Below are positions 41,927 through 51,313 of a DNA stretch of 64,000 nucleotides, in pieces. The position numbers and the translations under genes are program-made. The notes below the pieces were generated by a model. The model did not search any database. It saw nothing but the letters and a program-made list of their open reading frames with translations, and was not told the DNA's origin. The stretch comes from Amycolatopsis bullii (GTDB lineage Bacteria; Actinomycetota; Actinomycetes; Mycobacteriales; Pseudonocardiaceae): the NCBI RefSeq assembly GCF_014654205.1, contig NZ_BNAW01000010.1, positions 117,866 through 181,865 on the forward strand, read 5' to 3'. Every line of letters begins with the position of its first letter. Position 1 is the first letter of the stretch.

Positions 41927-43446
41927 GAAAGCTCGACTCCTTCGATGTCGGCCACGAGGTCGCCGTCGGACCACCCGGCCTGGTGTTCGGCGACCACGGC
42001 CCCGGCGCGCAGCACCAGGACCCGGTCGCTCAGGCGCAGGTCGTCCAGCTCGTCGCTGACGATCAGCACCGCCTTGCCCTCGGCGCGCACCCGGTCGACG
42101 ACCGCGAGCAGCGCCTCCTTCGACTTCACGTCCACGCCCGCGGTCGGGTTGATCAGCACGACCACCCGCGGATCGCTCAGCAACGCCCGCGCCAGCACGA
42201 CCTTCTGCTGGTTGCCGCCGGACAGGTCGGAGACCGGCTGGTCGGCGCCCGCGGCCACGATGTCGTAGTCCTTCAAGGCCTGCGAGGCCTTCGCGTACCG
42301 CGTCGACGGGGACGCGATCCCGCCGCGGCCCAGCTTGTCCAAAATGGACATGGTGGCGTTGTCGGCGATCGAGTGCTCCAGGACCAGGCCTTCGTGGTGC
42401 CGGTCGCGCGGCACGCAGCCGATGCCCGCCTTCAGCGCGGCCGGGATGTCCCCGGGCCGCAGCGGCGAGCCGTCGACGCGGATCGTGCCCGCCGACGGCG
42501 ATCGCAGGCCGTAGACGGTCTCGGCGACCTGGTGCTTCCCGCTGGCGTTGCTGCCCGCGAGCCCGACGACCTCGCCGCGGCGGAGCCGGAACGAGACATC
42601 TCGGAAGCCGTCGCCGGCGAGCCCGTCGACCGACAGGATCTCCGCCGCGTCCGCTTCGAGCGACTCGCGGGAAGCGGCGTCACGCACCGAGAGGCCGCCC
42701 GGTTCGCCGGTCATCGCGTCGACCAGCTGGGCCTTGCCGACCTCGGACACCGGCGCGGTGAGCACGTGCTTCGCGTCGCGCAGCACCGTGACGGCCTGGC
42801 AGACCTCGTACACCTCGTGCAGGTGGTGCGAGATGAACAGGAACGTCACCCCGCCGGCCTGCATCTGGCGCATCCGGTCGAAGAGCCGCTCGATGGCCTG
42901 GCTGTCCAGCTGCGCGGTCGGTTCGTCGAGGACGATGAACCGGGCGCCGTAGGAGAGCGCACGGGCGATCTCGACGAACTGCCGGTCCTCGACCGACAGC
43001 TCCCCCGCCGGCGTGTCGACGTCGACGTGCACGTCCCACGATTCCAGGAGGTCGCGGGCCTTGCGCCGCAACGACTTCCAGCCGATCGAGAACCCGCCGC
43101 CCGCCTGCCGGTTGAGGAACAGGTTCTCGGCCACGGTGAGCTGCGGGACGACCATCGCGTGCTGGTACACGCAGGCCACGCGGGCCTTCCAGTCGTCCTG
43201 TTTGGACAGCGGCGGGGCCGGCTCGCCGCCGAATTCGACGTGCCCGGTGTCCGTGGCGGACAGGCCGGTGAGGATGGAGACGAGCGTCGACTTGCCGGCC
43301 CCGTTGCGCCCGACGAGCGCGTGCGACTCGCCGGGGTGCACGGTGAGGCTGACGTCGTGCAGCGCCACGGTCGGGCCGTAGCGCTTCCCGACACCGTGCG
43401 CGCTGACCACCGGGACGGCGGATTCGCCGGCGGGCAGCGCGGTCAC
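41923..43446 (-). CDS. Sugar ABC transporter ATPase (RbsA-like, two domains)
   Basis: 507 residues. Two ABC domains: the first has an intact Walker A GRNGAGKST and Walker B FIVLDEPTAQL but a weak signature (LSVEDRQ); the second has the degenerate Walker A GSNASGKHQ with a good LSGGNQQK signature. This asymmetry is normal for CUT2 ATPases. GTG start overlaps the binding-protein stop (GTGA). Confidence 0.93.
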   Translation of the reverse strand: MTALPAGESAVPVVSAHGVGKRYGPTVALHDVSLTVHPGESHALVGRNGAGKSTLVSILTGLSATDTGHVEFGGEPAPPLSKQDDWKARVACVYQHAMVVPQLTVAENLFLNRQAGGGFSIGWKSLRRKARDLLESWDVHVDVDTPAGELSVEDRQFVEIARALSYGARFIVLDEPTAQLDSQAIERLFDRMRQMQAGGVTFLFISHHLHEVYEVCQAVTVLRDAKHVLTAPVSEVGKAQLVDAMTGEPGGLSVRDAASRESLEADAAEILSVDGLAGDGFRDVSFRLRRGEVVGLAGSNASGKHQVAETVYGLRSPSAGTIRVDGSPLRPGDIPAALKAGIGCVPRDRHHEGLVLEHSIADNATMSILDKLGRGGIASPSTRYAKASQALKDYDIVAAGADQPVSDLSGGNQQKVVLARALLSDPRVVVLINPTAGVDVKSKEALLAVVDRVRAEGKAVLIVSDELDDLRLSDRVLVLRAGAVVAEHQAGWSDGDLVADIEGVELS

Positions 43447-44501
43447 AGGTTGTTCCCCCAGAGGGCCTTGTCGTCCACGTTGTCCTTGGTGATGACGGGC
43501 GCGGGCAGCTGGTCCTCGAGGATGCCCGGGCTGATCTCCACGATGGTGCTGCCGTGGTCGGTCGGCCCGGCCTTGAACGTCTCGCCGGCCATGGCCTTCT
43601 TCAGCCAGTACAGGCCGTACTTCGCGTACGCGTCGGCCGGCTGGGACACGGTGGCGTCCAGCTCACCGGCGCGGATCGCGGCCAGCTCCTGCGGGATGCC
43701 GTCGTTGGAGACGAGCACGACGTGCTTCGGGTCCCCGACCGGGAAGAACAGGTTCTTGCGCTTGAGGGCCTGCTCGGTCGGGGCCAGGTAGACGCCACCG
43801 GCCTGCATGTAGACGCCTTTGATGTCCGGGTTGGCGGTCAGCATGCTGTCCAGGCCGGAGGACGCCTTGTCGGCCTTCCACTCGGCCGGGATCTCCAGCA
43901 CCTGGATGCCGGGGTACTTCTGCTTCATGCAGTCGCGGAAGGCCTCCGAGCGGTCGCGGCCGTTGACCGAGGCCAGGTCGCCCATGATCTGCACGACCTT
44001 GCCGGACTTGACCTTCTCGCCGATCGCGTCGCAGGCCTTGGTGCCGTACGCCTTGTTGTCGGCCCGCACCACCATGGCGACCTTGCCGCTCTCGGGAGCG
44101 ACGTCGACCGCGACCACCGGCACGCCCTTGTTCTCGGCCTGCTTGAGCCCGGCGACGATGGCGGCCGAGTCCAGCGGCGTCACGACCAGGCCCTTGACGC
44201 CCTGGTTGAGGAAGGTGCCGATGTCGGTGATCAGCTTCGCGGGGTCGCTGTCGGCGTTGACCGTCGGGAGGACGTCGACGCCCTCTTCCTTGGCCATCTT
44301 GGGCACGTAGTTGTTGTAGGCCTGCCAGAACGGCGAGGTCAGCAGCGGCAGGGTCGCGCCGACCTTGCCGCCCGCGCCGCCGCCCGCCGCGGGCGCCGGA
44401 GCGTTGTCCTTCGTGGACCCGCAGGCGGCCAGCACCAGGCCGCAGACGGCGGCCGTGGCGGCCACCTGGATCACCCTCTTCGGGAATGGCACAGCGCGCA
44501 C
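43443..44501 (-). CDS. Sugar-binding lipoprotein (RbsB-like)
   Basis: 352 residues. Signal peptide with lipobox VLAACG (cysteine about residue 27), a short Ala/Gly/Pro linker, then a periplasmic-binding-protein type 1 domain (DIGTFLNQGVKGLVVTPLDSAAI, GVPVVAVDVAP, IMGDLASVNGRDRSEAFRD, VLVSNDGIPQELAAI). The ligand is probably L-fucose or a similar hexose by context. The GTG at 44501 is preferred over 44531 because AAGGAGG lies 5-6 bases before it. Confidence 0.9.
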   Translation of the reverse strand: MRAVPFPKRVIQVAATAAVCGLVLAACGSTKDNAPAPAAGGGAGGKVGATLPLLTSPFWQAYNNYVPKMAKEEGVDVLPTVNADSDPAKLITDIGTFLNQGVKGLVVTPLDSAAIVAGLKQAENKGVPVVAVDVAPESGKVAMVVRADNKAYGTKACDAIGEKVKSGKVVQIMGDLASVNGRDRSEAFRDCMKQKYPGIQVLEIPAEWKADKASSGLDSMLTANPDIKGVYMQAGGVYLAPTEQALKRKNLFFPVGDPKHVVLVSNDGIPQELAAIRAGELDATVSQPADAYAKYGLYWLKKAMAGETFKAGPTDHGSTIVEISPGILEDQLPAPVITKDNVDDKALWGNNL

Positions 44502-44534
44502 AACATCCTCCTTGATGACGGCGGGAATCAAGTC

Positions 44535-45281
44535 TCAGTGGGGTTGGACCGGGCCGCGAGGACGCAGGCCGTACATGCCACCGTCGACCGCGAGCGCGGT
44601 GCCGGTGGTCGAGGCGGAACGGGGGCTCGCCAGGTAGGCGATCGCGTTCGCGACCTCGTCGGCGGTGACCAGCCGGCCCATCGGCTGGCGGGCCGCGAGG
44701 GCCGCGCGTTCGGCCGCCGGGTCTTCGGCGGCGTCGAGCAGCCGGCCCACCCAGGGGGTGTCCGCCGTGCCCGGGCACACGCAGTTGACGCGGATCCCGT
44801 CGGGCAGGTGGTCGGTCGCCATGGCCAGGGTCAGCGAGAGCACCGCGCCCTTGCTGGCCGAGTAGAGCGCGCGGTTGGGCAGGCCGGCCCAGGCCGCGAT
44901 GGAGCAGGTGTTGACGATCGCCGCGGACGGCGAGTTCTTCAGGTGCGGCAGCGCGGCCCGGGCGAGCCGGACCATGCCGACGACGTTGACGTCGAACACG
45001 CGGTGCCATTCGTCGTCGTCGTTGCCGGTGACGTCACCCTGGGCGCCGATCCCGGCATTGTTCACGAGGATGTCGAGGCGTCCGAAGCGTGCCACGACGG
45101 CGTCGATGGCTTCGCGCACTTCCCGATCGGAGGAGACGTCGCAGCGGAAACCGTCGTCACCGGGGTTCAGGTCCAGGATCGCCACCTGGGCACCGCGCTC
45201 GGCCAGCAGGTCCGCGGCCGCCTTGCCGATGCCCGAGGCGCCCCCGGTGACGGCGGCCACCAGGCCCTCGAATTCACTCAC
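44535..45281 (-). CDS. SDR dehydrogenase (2-keto-3-deoxy-L-fuconate dehydrogenase-like)
   Basis: 248 residues of the classical short-chain dehydrogenases: [12 protein letters not shown] (cofactor), NNAGIG, catalytic serine in NTCSIAAW and YSASK. Its position between fuconate dehydratase and the sugar importer matches the dehydrogenase that oxidises 2-keto-3-deoxy-L-fuconate at C4. The GTG start overlaps the dehydratase stop by 8 bases. Substrate by context only. Confidence 0.85.
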   Translation of the reverse strand: MSEFEGLVAAVTGGASGIGKAAADLLAERGAQVAILDLNPGDDGFRCDVSSDREVREAIDAVVARFGRLDILVNNAGIGAQGDVTGNDDDEWHRVFDVNVVGMVRLARAALPHLKNSPSAAIVNTCSIAAWAGLPNRALYSASKGAVLSLTLAMATDHLPDGIRVNCVCPGTADTPWVGRLLDAAEDPAAERAALAARQPMGRLVTADEVANAIAYLASPRSASTTGTALAVDGGMYGLRPRGPVQPH

Positions 45282-46578
45282 TGGCGGTCTCCGTCCACTC
45301 GGGACCGTCCGGGAACCGGAACCGGCGCAGCGTGGCGTCGTGCATGCGCGCGGAGAACCCGGGGGCGGTCGGGGCGAGGTAGCGGCCGCGCTCGACGACG
45401 GCCGGGTCGGTGAAGTGCTCGTGCAGGTGGTCGACCCACTCGATCGAGCGGTCCGCGTCGGTGCCGGACACGGCCACGAAGTCGAACATCGACAGGTGCC
45501 GGACGAGCTCGCAGAGGCCGACGCCGCCGGCGTGCGGGCACACCGGGACGCCGAACTTGGCGGCCAGCAGCAGGATCGCGAGGTTTTCGTTGAAGCCGCC
45601 GACGCGGGCGGCGTCGAGCTGGAGCACCGAAATGGCGTCCGCCTGCAGGAGCTGCTTGAAGATCACGCGGTTCTGGACGTGCTCCCCGGTGGCGATCTTG
45701 ATCGGCGCGAGGGCCTTCGCGATCGCCGCGTGCCCGAGGATGTCGTCCGGGGAGGTGGGTTCCTCGATCCAGTACGGGTCGTACGGGGCCAGCGCGGTCA
45801 TCCAGGTGACCGCGGCGGAGACGTCCCAGCGCTGGTTGGCGTCGACGGCGATCCGGACGTCCTGGCCGACGGTCTCCCGCGCCAGTTTCATCCGGCGGAC
45901 GTCGTCCTCCAGGTTGCCGCCGACCTTGAGCTTGATCATCTCGAAGCCGTCGGCGACGGCCTGCTCGGCGAGCCGCACGAGCTTGGCGTCCGCGTACCCG
46001 AGCCAGCCGGGAGACGTGCTGTAGGCGCGGTAGCCGCTGGTCTCCAGCTGCTTCGCGCGTTCGGCGCGGCCGGGTTCCGCGCGGCGGAGGATGTCGAGGG
46101 CCTCGGCTTCGGTGAGCGCGTCGGTCAGGTACCGGAAGTCGACCAGGGACACGAGTTCTTCGGGCGTCATCCGCGCGGCGAACCGCCAGACCGGCAGGCC
46201 GGCGCGGCGGGCGGCGAGGTCCCAGGCGGCGTTGACGATCGCGCCGACGGCCATGTGCGCGACGCCCTTTTCCGGGCCCAGCCAGCGGAACTGCGAGTCG
46301 CCGACGAGCGTGCGGGACAGGTCGCCGAGCGCGGCCGCGTCCTCCGGGACGTCCCGGCCGACGACGTGCGGAGCGAGCGCGCGGATCGCGGCGGCCTGGA
46401 CGTCGTTGCCGCGGCCGATGGTGAACGCGAGGCCGTAGCCGTCCGGGCCGCCGTCGGCGTGCAGCACGACGTACGCGGCGGAGTAGTCCGGGTCGGGGTT
46501 CATCGCGTCCGAGCCGTCGAGCTCCTTCGACGTCGGGAACCGGACGTCGAGGACCTCCATGCCGATGATCTTCGCCAT
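45274..46578 (-). CDS. L-fuconate dehydratase (enolase superfamily)
   Basis: 434 residues, the length expected for fuconate dehydratase. [30 protein letters not shown] in outline is the characteristic N-terminal cap; the barrel has KLKVGG (catalytic lysine), AVDANQRWD and IEEPTSPDD and ATGEHVQNR (metal ligands), and [11 protein letters not shown] (catalytic histidine). It dehydrates L-fuconate to 2-keto-3-deoxy-L-fuconate. Two bases separate it from the FAH gene upstream. The assignment is the firmest in this locus and anchors the pathway call. Confidence 0.92.
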   Translation of the reverse strand: MAKIIGMEVLDVRFPTSKELDGSDAMNPDPDYSAAYVVLHADGGPDGYGLAFTIGRGNDVQAAAIRALAPHVVGRDVPEDAAALGDLSRTLVGDSQFRWLGPEKGVAHMAVGAIVNAAWDLAARRAGLPVWRFAARMTPEELVSLVDFRYLTDALTEAEALDILRRAEPGRAERAKQLETSGYRAYSTSPGWLGYADAKLVRLAEQAVADGFEMIKLKVGGNLEDDVRRMKLARETVGQDVRIAVDANQRWDVSAAVTWMTALAPYDPYWIEEPTSPDDILGHAAIAKALAPIKIATGEHVQNRVIFKQLLQADAISVLQLDAARVGGFNENLAILLLAAKFGVPVCPHAGGVGLCELVRHLSMFDFVAVSGTDADRSIEWVDHLHEHFTDPAVVERGRYLAPTAPGFSARMHDATLRRFRFPDGPEWTETASE

Positions 46579-46580
46579 GG

Positions 46581-47432
46581 TCAGGCCTGCCTCGCGGTCT
46601 GGCGCTGCCGCCCGAGGCCGTCGATCTCGAGCTCGATGACGTCGCCGTCGCGCAGGTACGGTTTCGGGTCGGGCTGCCCGAGCGCGACGCCCTCCGGGGT
46701 GCCGGTGTTGATCAGGTCGCCCGGCCGCAGCACCATCACCTGGCTGAGGTGGTGCACGATCTCGGCGACGCCGAAGATCATGTCCTTCGTGGACGAGTCC
46801 TGCTTCTTCTCGCCGTTGATCCACAGCCGCAGGCCGAGGTCCTGGGGGTCGGGCACCTCGCTCGCGGGGACCAGCGCCGGGCCGAGCGGGTTGAAGTTCT
46901 CGCAGGACTTGCCCTTGTCCCACTGGGCGGTGCGGAACTGGAGTTCGCGCTCGGAGACGTCGTTCGAGACGACGTAGCCGGCGACGTACTCCAGGGCTTC
47001 TTCGACGCTCTCGAGGTAGCGGGCGGTCCTGCCGATCACGACGCCGAGCTCGACCTCCCAGTCGGTGCTGACCGAGCCGCGCGGGATGAGGACGTAGTCG
47101 GCCGGGCCGACCACGACGTCCGGCGCCTTCATGAAGACGACGGGCTCGGTGGGCGGGGTCGCGCCGGTCTCCTCGGCGTGGCGGCGGTAGTTCATGCCGA
47201 TGCAGACGACCTTGCCCGGCTGGGCGATCGGGGCACCGACGCGCACGCCTTGGACATCGGCTCTCGGCAGCTCCCCGGCGACGAGGGCGGCGGCGGTCCG
47301 CGCGATCCCGTCCGCGGCGAGGAAGCCGCCGTCGATGTCGGCGGTGAGGCCGCCCAGTTCGTAGGTCGTGCCGTCACCGGCGCGCACGAACGGACGCTCA
47401 CTTCCCGGCTCTCCGAGGCGCACAAGCTGCAC
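46581..47432 (-). CDS. Fumarylacetoacetate hydrolase family protein (2,4-diketo-3-deoxy-L-fuconate hydrolase-like)
   Basis: 283 residues of the FAH family. [28 protein letters not shown] (metal-binding glutamates), [15 protein letters not shown] and [14 protein letters not shown] are conserved. In non-phosphorylative fucose catabolism a member of this family cleaves 2,4-diketo-3-deoxy-L-fuconate to pyruvate and lactate. First gene of a six-gene operon (FAH, dehydratase, SDR, binding protein, ATPase, permease). GTG start with AAGGGAA upstream. Confidence 0.9.
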   Translation of the reverse strand: MQLVRLGEPGSERPFVRAGDGTTYELGGLTADIDGGFLAADGIARTAAALVAGELPRADVQGVRVGAPIAQPGKVVCIGMNYRRHAEETGATPPTEPVVFMKAPDVVVGPADYVLIPRGSVSTDWEVELGVVIGRTARYLESVEEALEYVAGYVVSNDVSERELQFRTAQWDKGKSCENFNPLGPALVPASEVPDPQDLGLRLWINGEKKQDSSTKDMIFGVAEIVHHLSQVMVLRPGDLINTGTPEGVALGQPDPKPYLRDGDVIELEIDGLGRQRQTARQA

Positions 47433-47461
47433 GGATGTTTCCCTTCACCCACACCGACCAG

Positions 47462-47475
47462 ACATCCGATGTATA
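47462..47475 (-). promoter_or_regulatory. Promoter and candidate GntR operator of the fucose operon
   Basis: Perfect dyad ACATC-C-GATGT (47462-47472) overlaps a minus-strand TATACA -10 element (47470-47475), 30-40 bases upstream of the FAH start. A related ACATCCG in the leader (complement of 47432-47438) and the near copy at 40104 suggest one regulator. Confidence 0.5.
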
Positions 47476-47639
47476 GCGCACGAGTGACCACCAATCCAGA
47501 GCCATCGCTGAATCGGTGGCAAAATTGGTCGGATCAGTGTCGGTTCCGGCTCGGCTGACCACGGGGTGTCACCGATCACAGCCGGAATAGCACCGCCGCT
47601 CGGCCCGCTGGTCCCCGGTGACGAAACGAAAGGACGCGC

Positions 47640-48857
47640 ATGACCTCCACGGCGGAACGTACCGCGCCGAGCCGGCGCGCGCAGCTGAAGTTCGTCCTGG
47701 TCCTCGGCGGCCTCACGGCGTTCGGCCCGCTGTCGATCGACATGTACCTGCCCGCGCTGCCCCGGATGGCGACCGACCTGCACGCCGCGGACAGCACGAT
47801 CCAGCTGACGCTCAGCGCGTTCATCGCCGGGCTGGCCCTGGGCCAGCTGGTGATCGGCCCGCTTTCGGACGCGCTGGGCCGCCGCCGCCCGCTGCTCGTG
47901 GGGCTCGCGCTGTACGTCGTGGGCTCGGTGCTGTGCGCGGTGAGCCCGGACGCGTGGCTGCTGGTCGCGGCGCGGCTCGTGCAGTCCCTGGGCGCGGCGG
48001 CGGGCATCGTGATCGCGCGCGCCACCGTGCGGGACCTGTTCGAAGGCACCGCGATGACGAAGTTCTTCTCGACGTTGATGCTGGTCAGCGGGCTGGCGCC
48101 GATCCTGGCGCCGCTGCTCGGCGGGCAGCTGCTGAACTGGACGTCGTGGCGCGGGGTGTTCGTCGTGCTGACGGCGTTCGGCGCGCTGCTGCTGGCCGTG
48201 GTGGTGTTCTTCCTGCCGGAGCCGTCGGCGGCGCGGTCTCCGCTGCGGCTCGGCCGGGTGATGCGCACCTACGGGCGCTTGGTGCTCGACCGTTCCTTCG
48301 CGGGGTACGCGCTGGCGTCGGGCCTGCTGTTCGCGGCGATGTTCGCCTACATCTCGGCGTCGTCGTTCGCGCTGCAGGGCGTGTACGGGCTCAGCCCGCA
48401 GGCGTACAGCGTGGTGTTCGGGGTGAACGGCGTCGGGATCGTGCTGGCGGGGCAGCTCAACGGCCGTCTCGTCGGGCGCGTCCGGGAGCGGGCGTTGCTG
48501 TTGTCCGGGCTGCTGCTCGGGGTGACGGGCGGGGCGCTGGTCCTGCTGTCCGCGTGGGCACGGTGGCCGCTCGCGCTGCTGCTGGTGCCGCTGTTCCTGC
48601 TGGTGTCGAGCATCGGCCTGGTGATGCCGAACGCGAGTTCGCTGGCGCTGGCCGCACACGCGCGTTCGGCCGGGGCGGCGTCGGCGCTGCTGGGTGTGCT
48701 GCAGTTCGTGGTGGGCGCGGTGGCGACACCGCTGGTCGGCCTGGGCGGCTCGGGGACGGCGGTGCCGATGGCCGCGACCATGGCCGGGTTCGCCGTCCTG
48801 GCCCTGGTCGCCTACCTCACCCTCGCCCGTCCCGTCGTGAGTGGGAAACAGGGTTAG
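47640..48857 (+). CDS. Bcr/CflA family MFS drug exporter
   Basis: 405 residues, twelve membrane segments. LSIDMYLPALPRMATDL in helix 1, GPLSDALGRRRPLL (loop 2-3), and LVQSLGAAAGIVIARATVRDLF in helix 4-5 are the signature of the Bcr/CflA multidrug exporters (bicyclomycin, chloramphenicol type). It is transcribed away from the fucose operon with about 200 bases between. The last codons form one arm of a terminator hairpin. Confidence 0.9.
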   Translation: MTSTAERTAPSRRAQLKFVLVLGGLTAFGPLSIDMYLPALPRMATDLHAADSTIQLTLSAFIAGLALGQLVIGPLSDALGRRRPLLVGLALYVVGSVLCAVSPDAWLLVAARLVQSLGAAAGIVIARATVRDLFEGTAMTKFFSTLMLVSGLAPILAPLLGGQLLNWTSWRGVFVVLTAFGALLLAVVVFFLPEPSAARSPLRLGRVMRTYGRLVLDRSFAGYALASGLLFAAMFAYISASSFALQGVYGLSPQAYSVVFGVNGVGIVLAGQLNGRLVGRVRERALLLSGLLLGVTGGALVLLSAWARWPLALLLVPLFLLVSSIGLVMPNASSLALAAHARSAGAASALLGVLQFVVGAVATPLVGLGGSGTAVPMAATMAGFAVLALVAYLTLARPVVSGKQG

Positions 48858-48879
48858 AACACTGTTTCCCACTCACGAC
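48834..48879. terminator. Perfect 18-bp bidirectional terminator hairpin
   Basis: An 18-bp perfect stem (48834-48851 with 48862-48879) and a 10-base loop containing the MFS stop codon. The right arm contains the stop of the convergent 83-residue gene. Both reading frames end inside one hairpin. Confidence 0.85.
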
Positions 48880-49124
48880 AGGAGGCGCTCCAGCTCGGCG
48901 GCGGCCGGTTCGTGGCCCGCGTCGGCGATGCGCTGCAGCTCGAGGAGGTCCTTCGCGGCGACCGCGCGGCGGGTGAGCAGCTCCCCGGCCCGGTCGGAGC
49001 CTTCGTCCAGCAGCTCGCTCAGCTCCTCGACGTCGCCGCGCGTGTCGGCGAGGTCGGCGAGCCGGTCCAGTGCGGTCTCGTTGCCTTCGTCGGCCAGCGC
49101 GCGCAGGGTCTCGTGATCGGTCAT
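48873..49124 (-). CDS. 83-residue helical repeat protein
   Basis: No known domain by eye. Three degenerate repeats of about 26 residues are visible: LADEGNETALDRLADLA, LLDEGSDRAGELLTRRA, and IADAGHEPAAAELERLL, each an acidic-Gly turn followed by a helix, like Sel1/TPR or ankyrin-type repeats. It is transcribed divergently from the MerR gene across a perfect palindrome, so it is probably MerR-controlled. The promoter may use TTGACC with the palindrome in a long spacer. Function unknown. Confidence 0.75.
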   Translation of the reverse strand: MTDHETLRALADEGNETALDRLADLADTRGDVEELSELLDEGSDRAGELLTRRAVAAKDLLELQRIADAGHEPAAAELERLLS

Positions 49125-49138
49125 GCGGCGAGCATGCA

Positions 49139-49159
49139 ACCTTGCCCCTGGGGCAAGGT
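49139..49159. promoter_or_regulatory. Perfect 21-bp palindrome, MerR operator
   Basis: Arms ACCTTGCCCC and GGGGCAAGGT around one base, between divergent MerR and the 83-residue gene. On the minus strand TTGACC (the complement of 49157-49162) begins just before it, so the palindrome fills the spacer, as MerR-family operators do in over-long spacer promoters. Confidence 0.7.
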
Positions 49160-49178
49160 CAAGTGCGAGGATGGCCGG

Positions 49179-49922
49179 GTGCTCACCATCGGACAGCTCG
49201 CCGGGTACGTCGGGGTGACGGCCAAGACGATCCGCGTCTACCACGCGAAGGGCCTGCTTCCCGAGCCGGAGCGCGACAGGTCCGGCTATCGCCGGTATCG
49301 CGCTTCCGACGCGGTCGAGCTGATCAAGATCCGTACGCTCGCCGAGGCCGGCGTCCCCTTGGCCCGCATCCGCGAACTCCGCGCCGGCGACGGGTTCGCC
49401 GCGGCGCTCCGGCAGATCGACGACGACCTCGCCGCCCGGATCGCCGGATTGCAGGCCACCCGCTCCCGGCTGCGGCGGCTGGCTTCTGGCCGGTTGTCGC
49501 CCCTGCCGGATGAAGTGGTGGCCTACCTCGAACGGCTGCCGGGCCTCGGGTTCAGCGAACGGTGGGTGACGCTGCAGAACGATCTGTGGACGCTCGTGTT
49601 CGCCACCCATCCGGAGACGGCTCGTAGGAACTTCCGGGATCAGGCGGGGATGCTCGACAGCCCGGAACTGCTCTCGCTGGTTCTCGAGTACGACCGGGTG
49701 CATGATCTCGATTCGCAGGACCCGCGGGTCGACGCTCTGGCTTCGAAGCTCGTTTCGGCTACCCGGGCGCGGTACGGCGGCGAGTTGCCCGCTTATGAGC
49801 GGGGTTCGGCGATTCCGGCGCTGGTGCAGGGGGCGGTTAACGCGTCTTCGCCCGCGTGGCGGCGGGTCGATGTGCTGTTGCGGGAACGTCTTGGGTTTCG
49901 CCACCCCGACGCCCGATTGTGA
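49179..49922 (+). CDS. MerR family transcriptional regulator
   Basis: 247 residues. LTIGQLAGYVGVTAKTIRVYHAKGLLPEPERDRSGYRRY in outline is the MerR winged helix (about 1-40), then the dimerisation coiled coil (about 75-110) and a C-terminal effector domain of about 130 residues with no cysteine-type metal site, so a metal sensor is unlikely. It lies divergent from the 83-residue gene across a 21-bp palindrome. The GTG at 49179 is the only sensible start. Confidence 0.88.
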   Translation: MLTIGQLAGYVGVTAKTIRVYHAKGLLPEPERDRSGYRRYRASDAVELIKIRTLAEAGVPLARIRELRAGDGFAAALRQIDDDLAARIAGLQATRSRLRRLASGRLSPLPDEVVAYLERLPGLGFSERWVTLQNDLWTLVFATHPETARRNFRDQAGMLDSPELLSLVLEYDRVHDLDSQDPRVDALASKLVSATRARYGGELPAYERGSAIPALVQGAVNASSPAWRRVDVLLRERLGFRHPDARL

Positions 49923-49924
49923 CT

Positions 49925-49984
49925 ACGGCCGGCAGCACCGCGTCAAGGCGGGAAAGCGTGCCTTGACCCGGTGCCGCCGGCCGT
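49925..49984 (+). terminator. Terminator hairpin after merR
   Basis: 25-bp stem with two mismatches (49925-49949 with 49960-49984) and 10-base loop, beginning 3 bases after the MerR stop. GC-rich, no U-tract. Confidence 0.8.
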
Positions 49985-50089
49985 GTTGCGGCTTCGGATC
50001 GGGGTTGCGGGGGGTCTGGGCCCCTGTTGCGTTCTGTTCTCTGCCGCGGCCTTCGGCTTCCGGTCGGGGTGCTGCCGCGGCCTTTCGGC

Positions 50090-51313
50090 CTACACCAGCG
50101 ACGCCAGGTCCGCCGTCTTCAGCTGGTCCGCCGTCACCTTCGTGTGGCCGTCGACCAGGGCTCCCAGTGCGTCTCCGTCGTCCCACATGTTCACGTTCAT
50201 CGCCGCCGCCACTTGGCCCTCGCGCAGCCAGAACGCCGTGAACTCGCGGGCGGCCAGGTCGCCGCGGATCACCAGTTCGTCCGCGGCCGGGTCCGCGAGG
50301 CCGCGGTACTCGCAGCCCAGGTCGTACTGGTCGGTGAAGAAGTACGGTGAGGCCAGGAAGGGCTCGTTGCCGCCCAGGAGGTTCTGCGCCACGTGCGTGC
50401 CCTGGTCCTTCGCGTTCGCCCAGTGCTCCACGCGGATCCGGCGGCCGAACCGCGGGTGGAAATTCGCCGCGATGTCGCCCACCGCGTAGACCTCGGGCGC
50501 CGCCGTGCGCAGGGCCGCGTCCACCGCCACGCCGCCGTTGTCGGAGAGTTCCAGGCCCGCCGCGTGGGCCAGCTCCACGCGCGGGGCCGCGCCCACCGCG
50601 ACCAGGACCACGTCCGCCGTCAGCTCTTCGCCGGTGCCGAGACGGACGCCGCGGACGCCGTCCGGGCCGCCCGTGATCTCCGCGACCTGCTCGCCCAGGC
50701 GGTACCGCACGCCGTTCGCAATGTGCAGGTCGCGGAAGACCGCGCCGACCGTTTCGCCGACCACGTTCGCCAGCGGCACCGGCACCGGGTCGACGACCGT
50801 CACCTCCGCGTGGTGCGTGCGGGCCGCGGCGGCCGCTTCGGAGCCGAGCCAGCCGGCACCGATGATCAGCACGCGCTCGGCCGCGGCGAACGCCGAGCGC
50901 AGCTTGAGCGCGTCGTCGAGGGTGCGCAGCGTGTAGAGCCCGGGCAGGTCGCCGCCGGGCACCGGCAGCCGGCGGGGCCGGGAGCCGGTTGCCAGCAGCA
51001 GCCGGTCGTAGTGGTGCTCGCCGCCCGCGTCGTCGACGACCAGGCGCGCGCCGAGCTCGATCCGGGTCGCCGTGACGCCGGCGCCGAAGCGGATGTCCTT
51101 CTCGGCGTAGAACTTCTCCTCGTGCACCCAGTCGGGTTCGTCGGCGTTGCCCAGCAGCACGCCCTTCGACAGCGGCGGCAGTTCGTAAGGACGGTGCGGT
51201 TCCGAGCCCAGCAGCAGGATTTCGCCACCGAAACCGCGTTCGCGCACCGCGGCCGCCGCGGACGCCCCACCCAGGCCCGCACCGACGATGACGATCTTCC
51301 GCGGCTCCGACAT
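50090..51313 (-). CDS. Ferredoxin-reductase-like FAD/NAD(P) oxidoreductase
   Basis: 407 residues. FAD motif IVIVGAGLGGASAAAAVRERG (N terminus), NAD motif VLIIGAGWLGSEAAAAAR (about 148-165), LLLATGSRPRRLP, and VYAVGDIAANFHPRFG match the class III ferredoxin/putidaredoxin reductases with the C-terminal reductase domain. These pass electrons from NAD(P)H to a ferredoxin for cytochrome P450 or dioxygenases. No ferredoxin, P450 or dioxygenase gene adjoins it, so its partner is elsewhere. Confidence 0.9.
   Translation of the reverse strand: MSEPRKIVIVGAGLGGASAAAAVRERGFGGEILLLGSEPHRPYELPPLSKGVLLGNADEPDWVHEEKFYAEKDIRFGAGVTATRIELGARLVVDDAGGEHHYDRLLLATGSRPRRLPVPGGDLPGLYTLRTLDDALKLRSAFAAAERVLIIGAGWLGSEAAAAARTHHAEVTVVDPVPVPLANVVGETVGAVFRDLHIANGVRYRLGEQVAEITGGPDGVRGVRLGTGEELTADVVLVAVGAAPRVELAHAAGLELSDNGGVAVDAALRTAAPEVYAVGDIAANFHPRFGRRIRVEHWANAKDQGTHVAQNLLGGNEPFLASPYFFTDQYDLGCEYRGLADPAADELVIRGDLAAREFTAFWLREGQVAAAMNVNMWDDGDALGALVDGHTKVTADQLKTADLASLV

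Noticed and set aside
4319..47510. A 15-base identity (CGATTCAGCGATGGC) upstream of the 4.2 kb region and near 47.5 kb
   Set aside because: A match of this length between two places in 64 kb is expected by chance, and the contexts differ.
49923..50089. Short Arg/Pro-rich frames between merR and the ferredoxin-reductase-like gene
   Set aside because: They arise from the terminator hairpin and its flank; there is no start signal.
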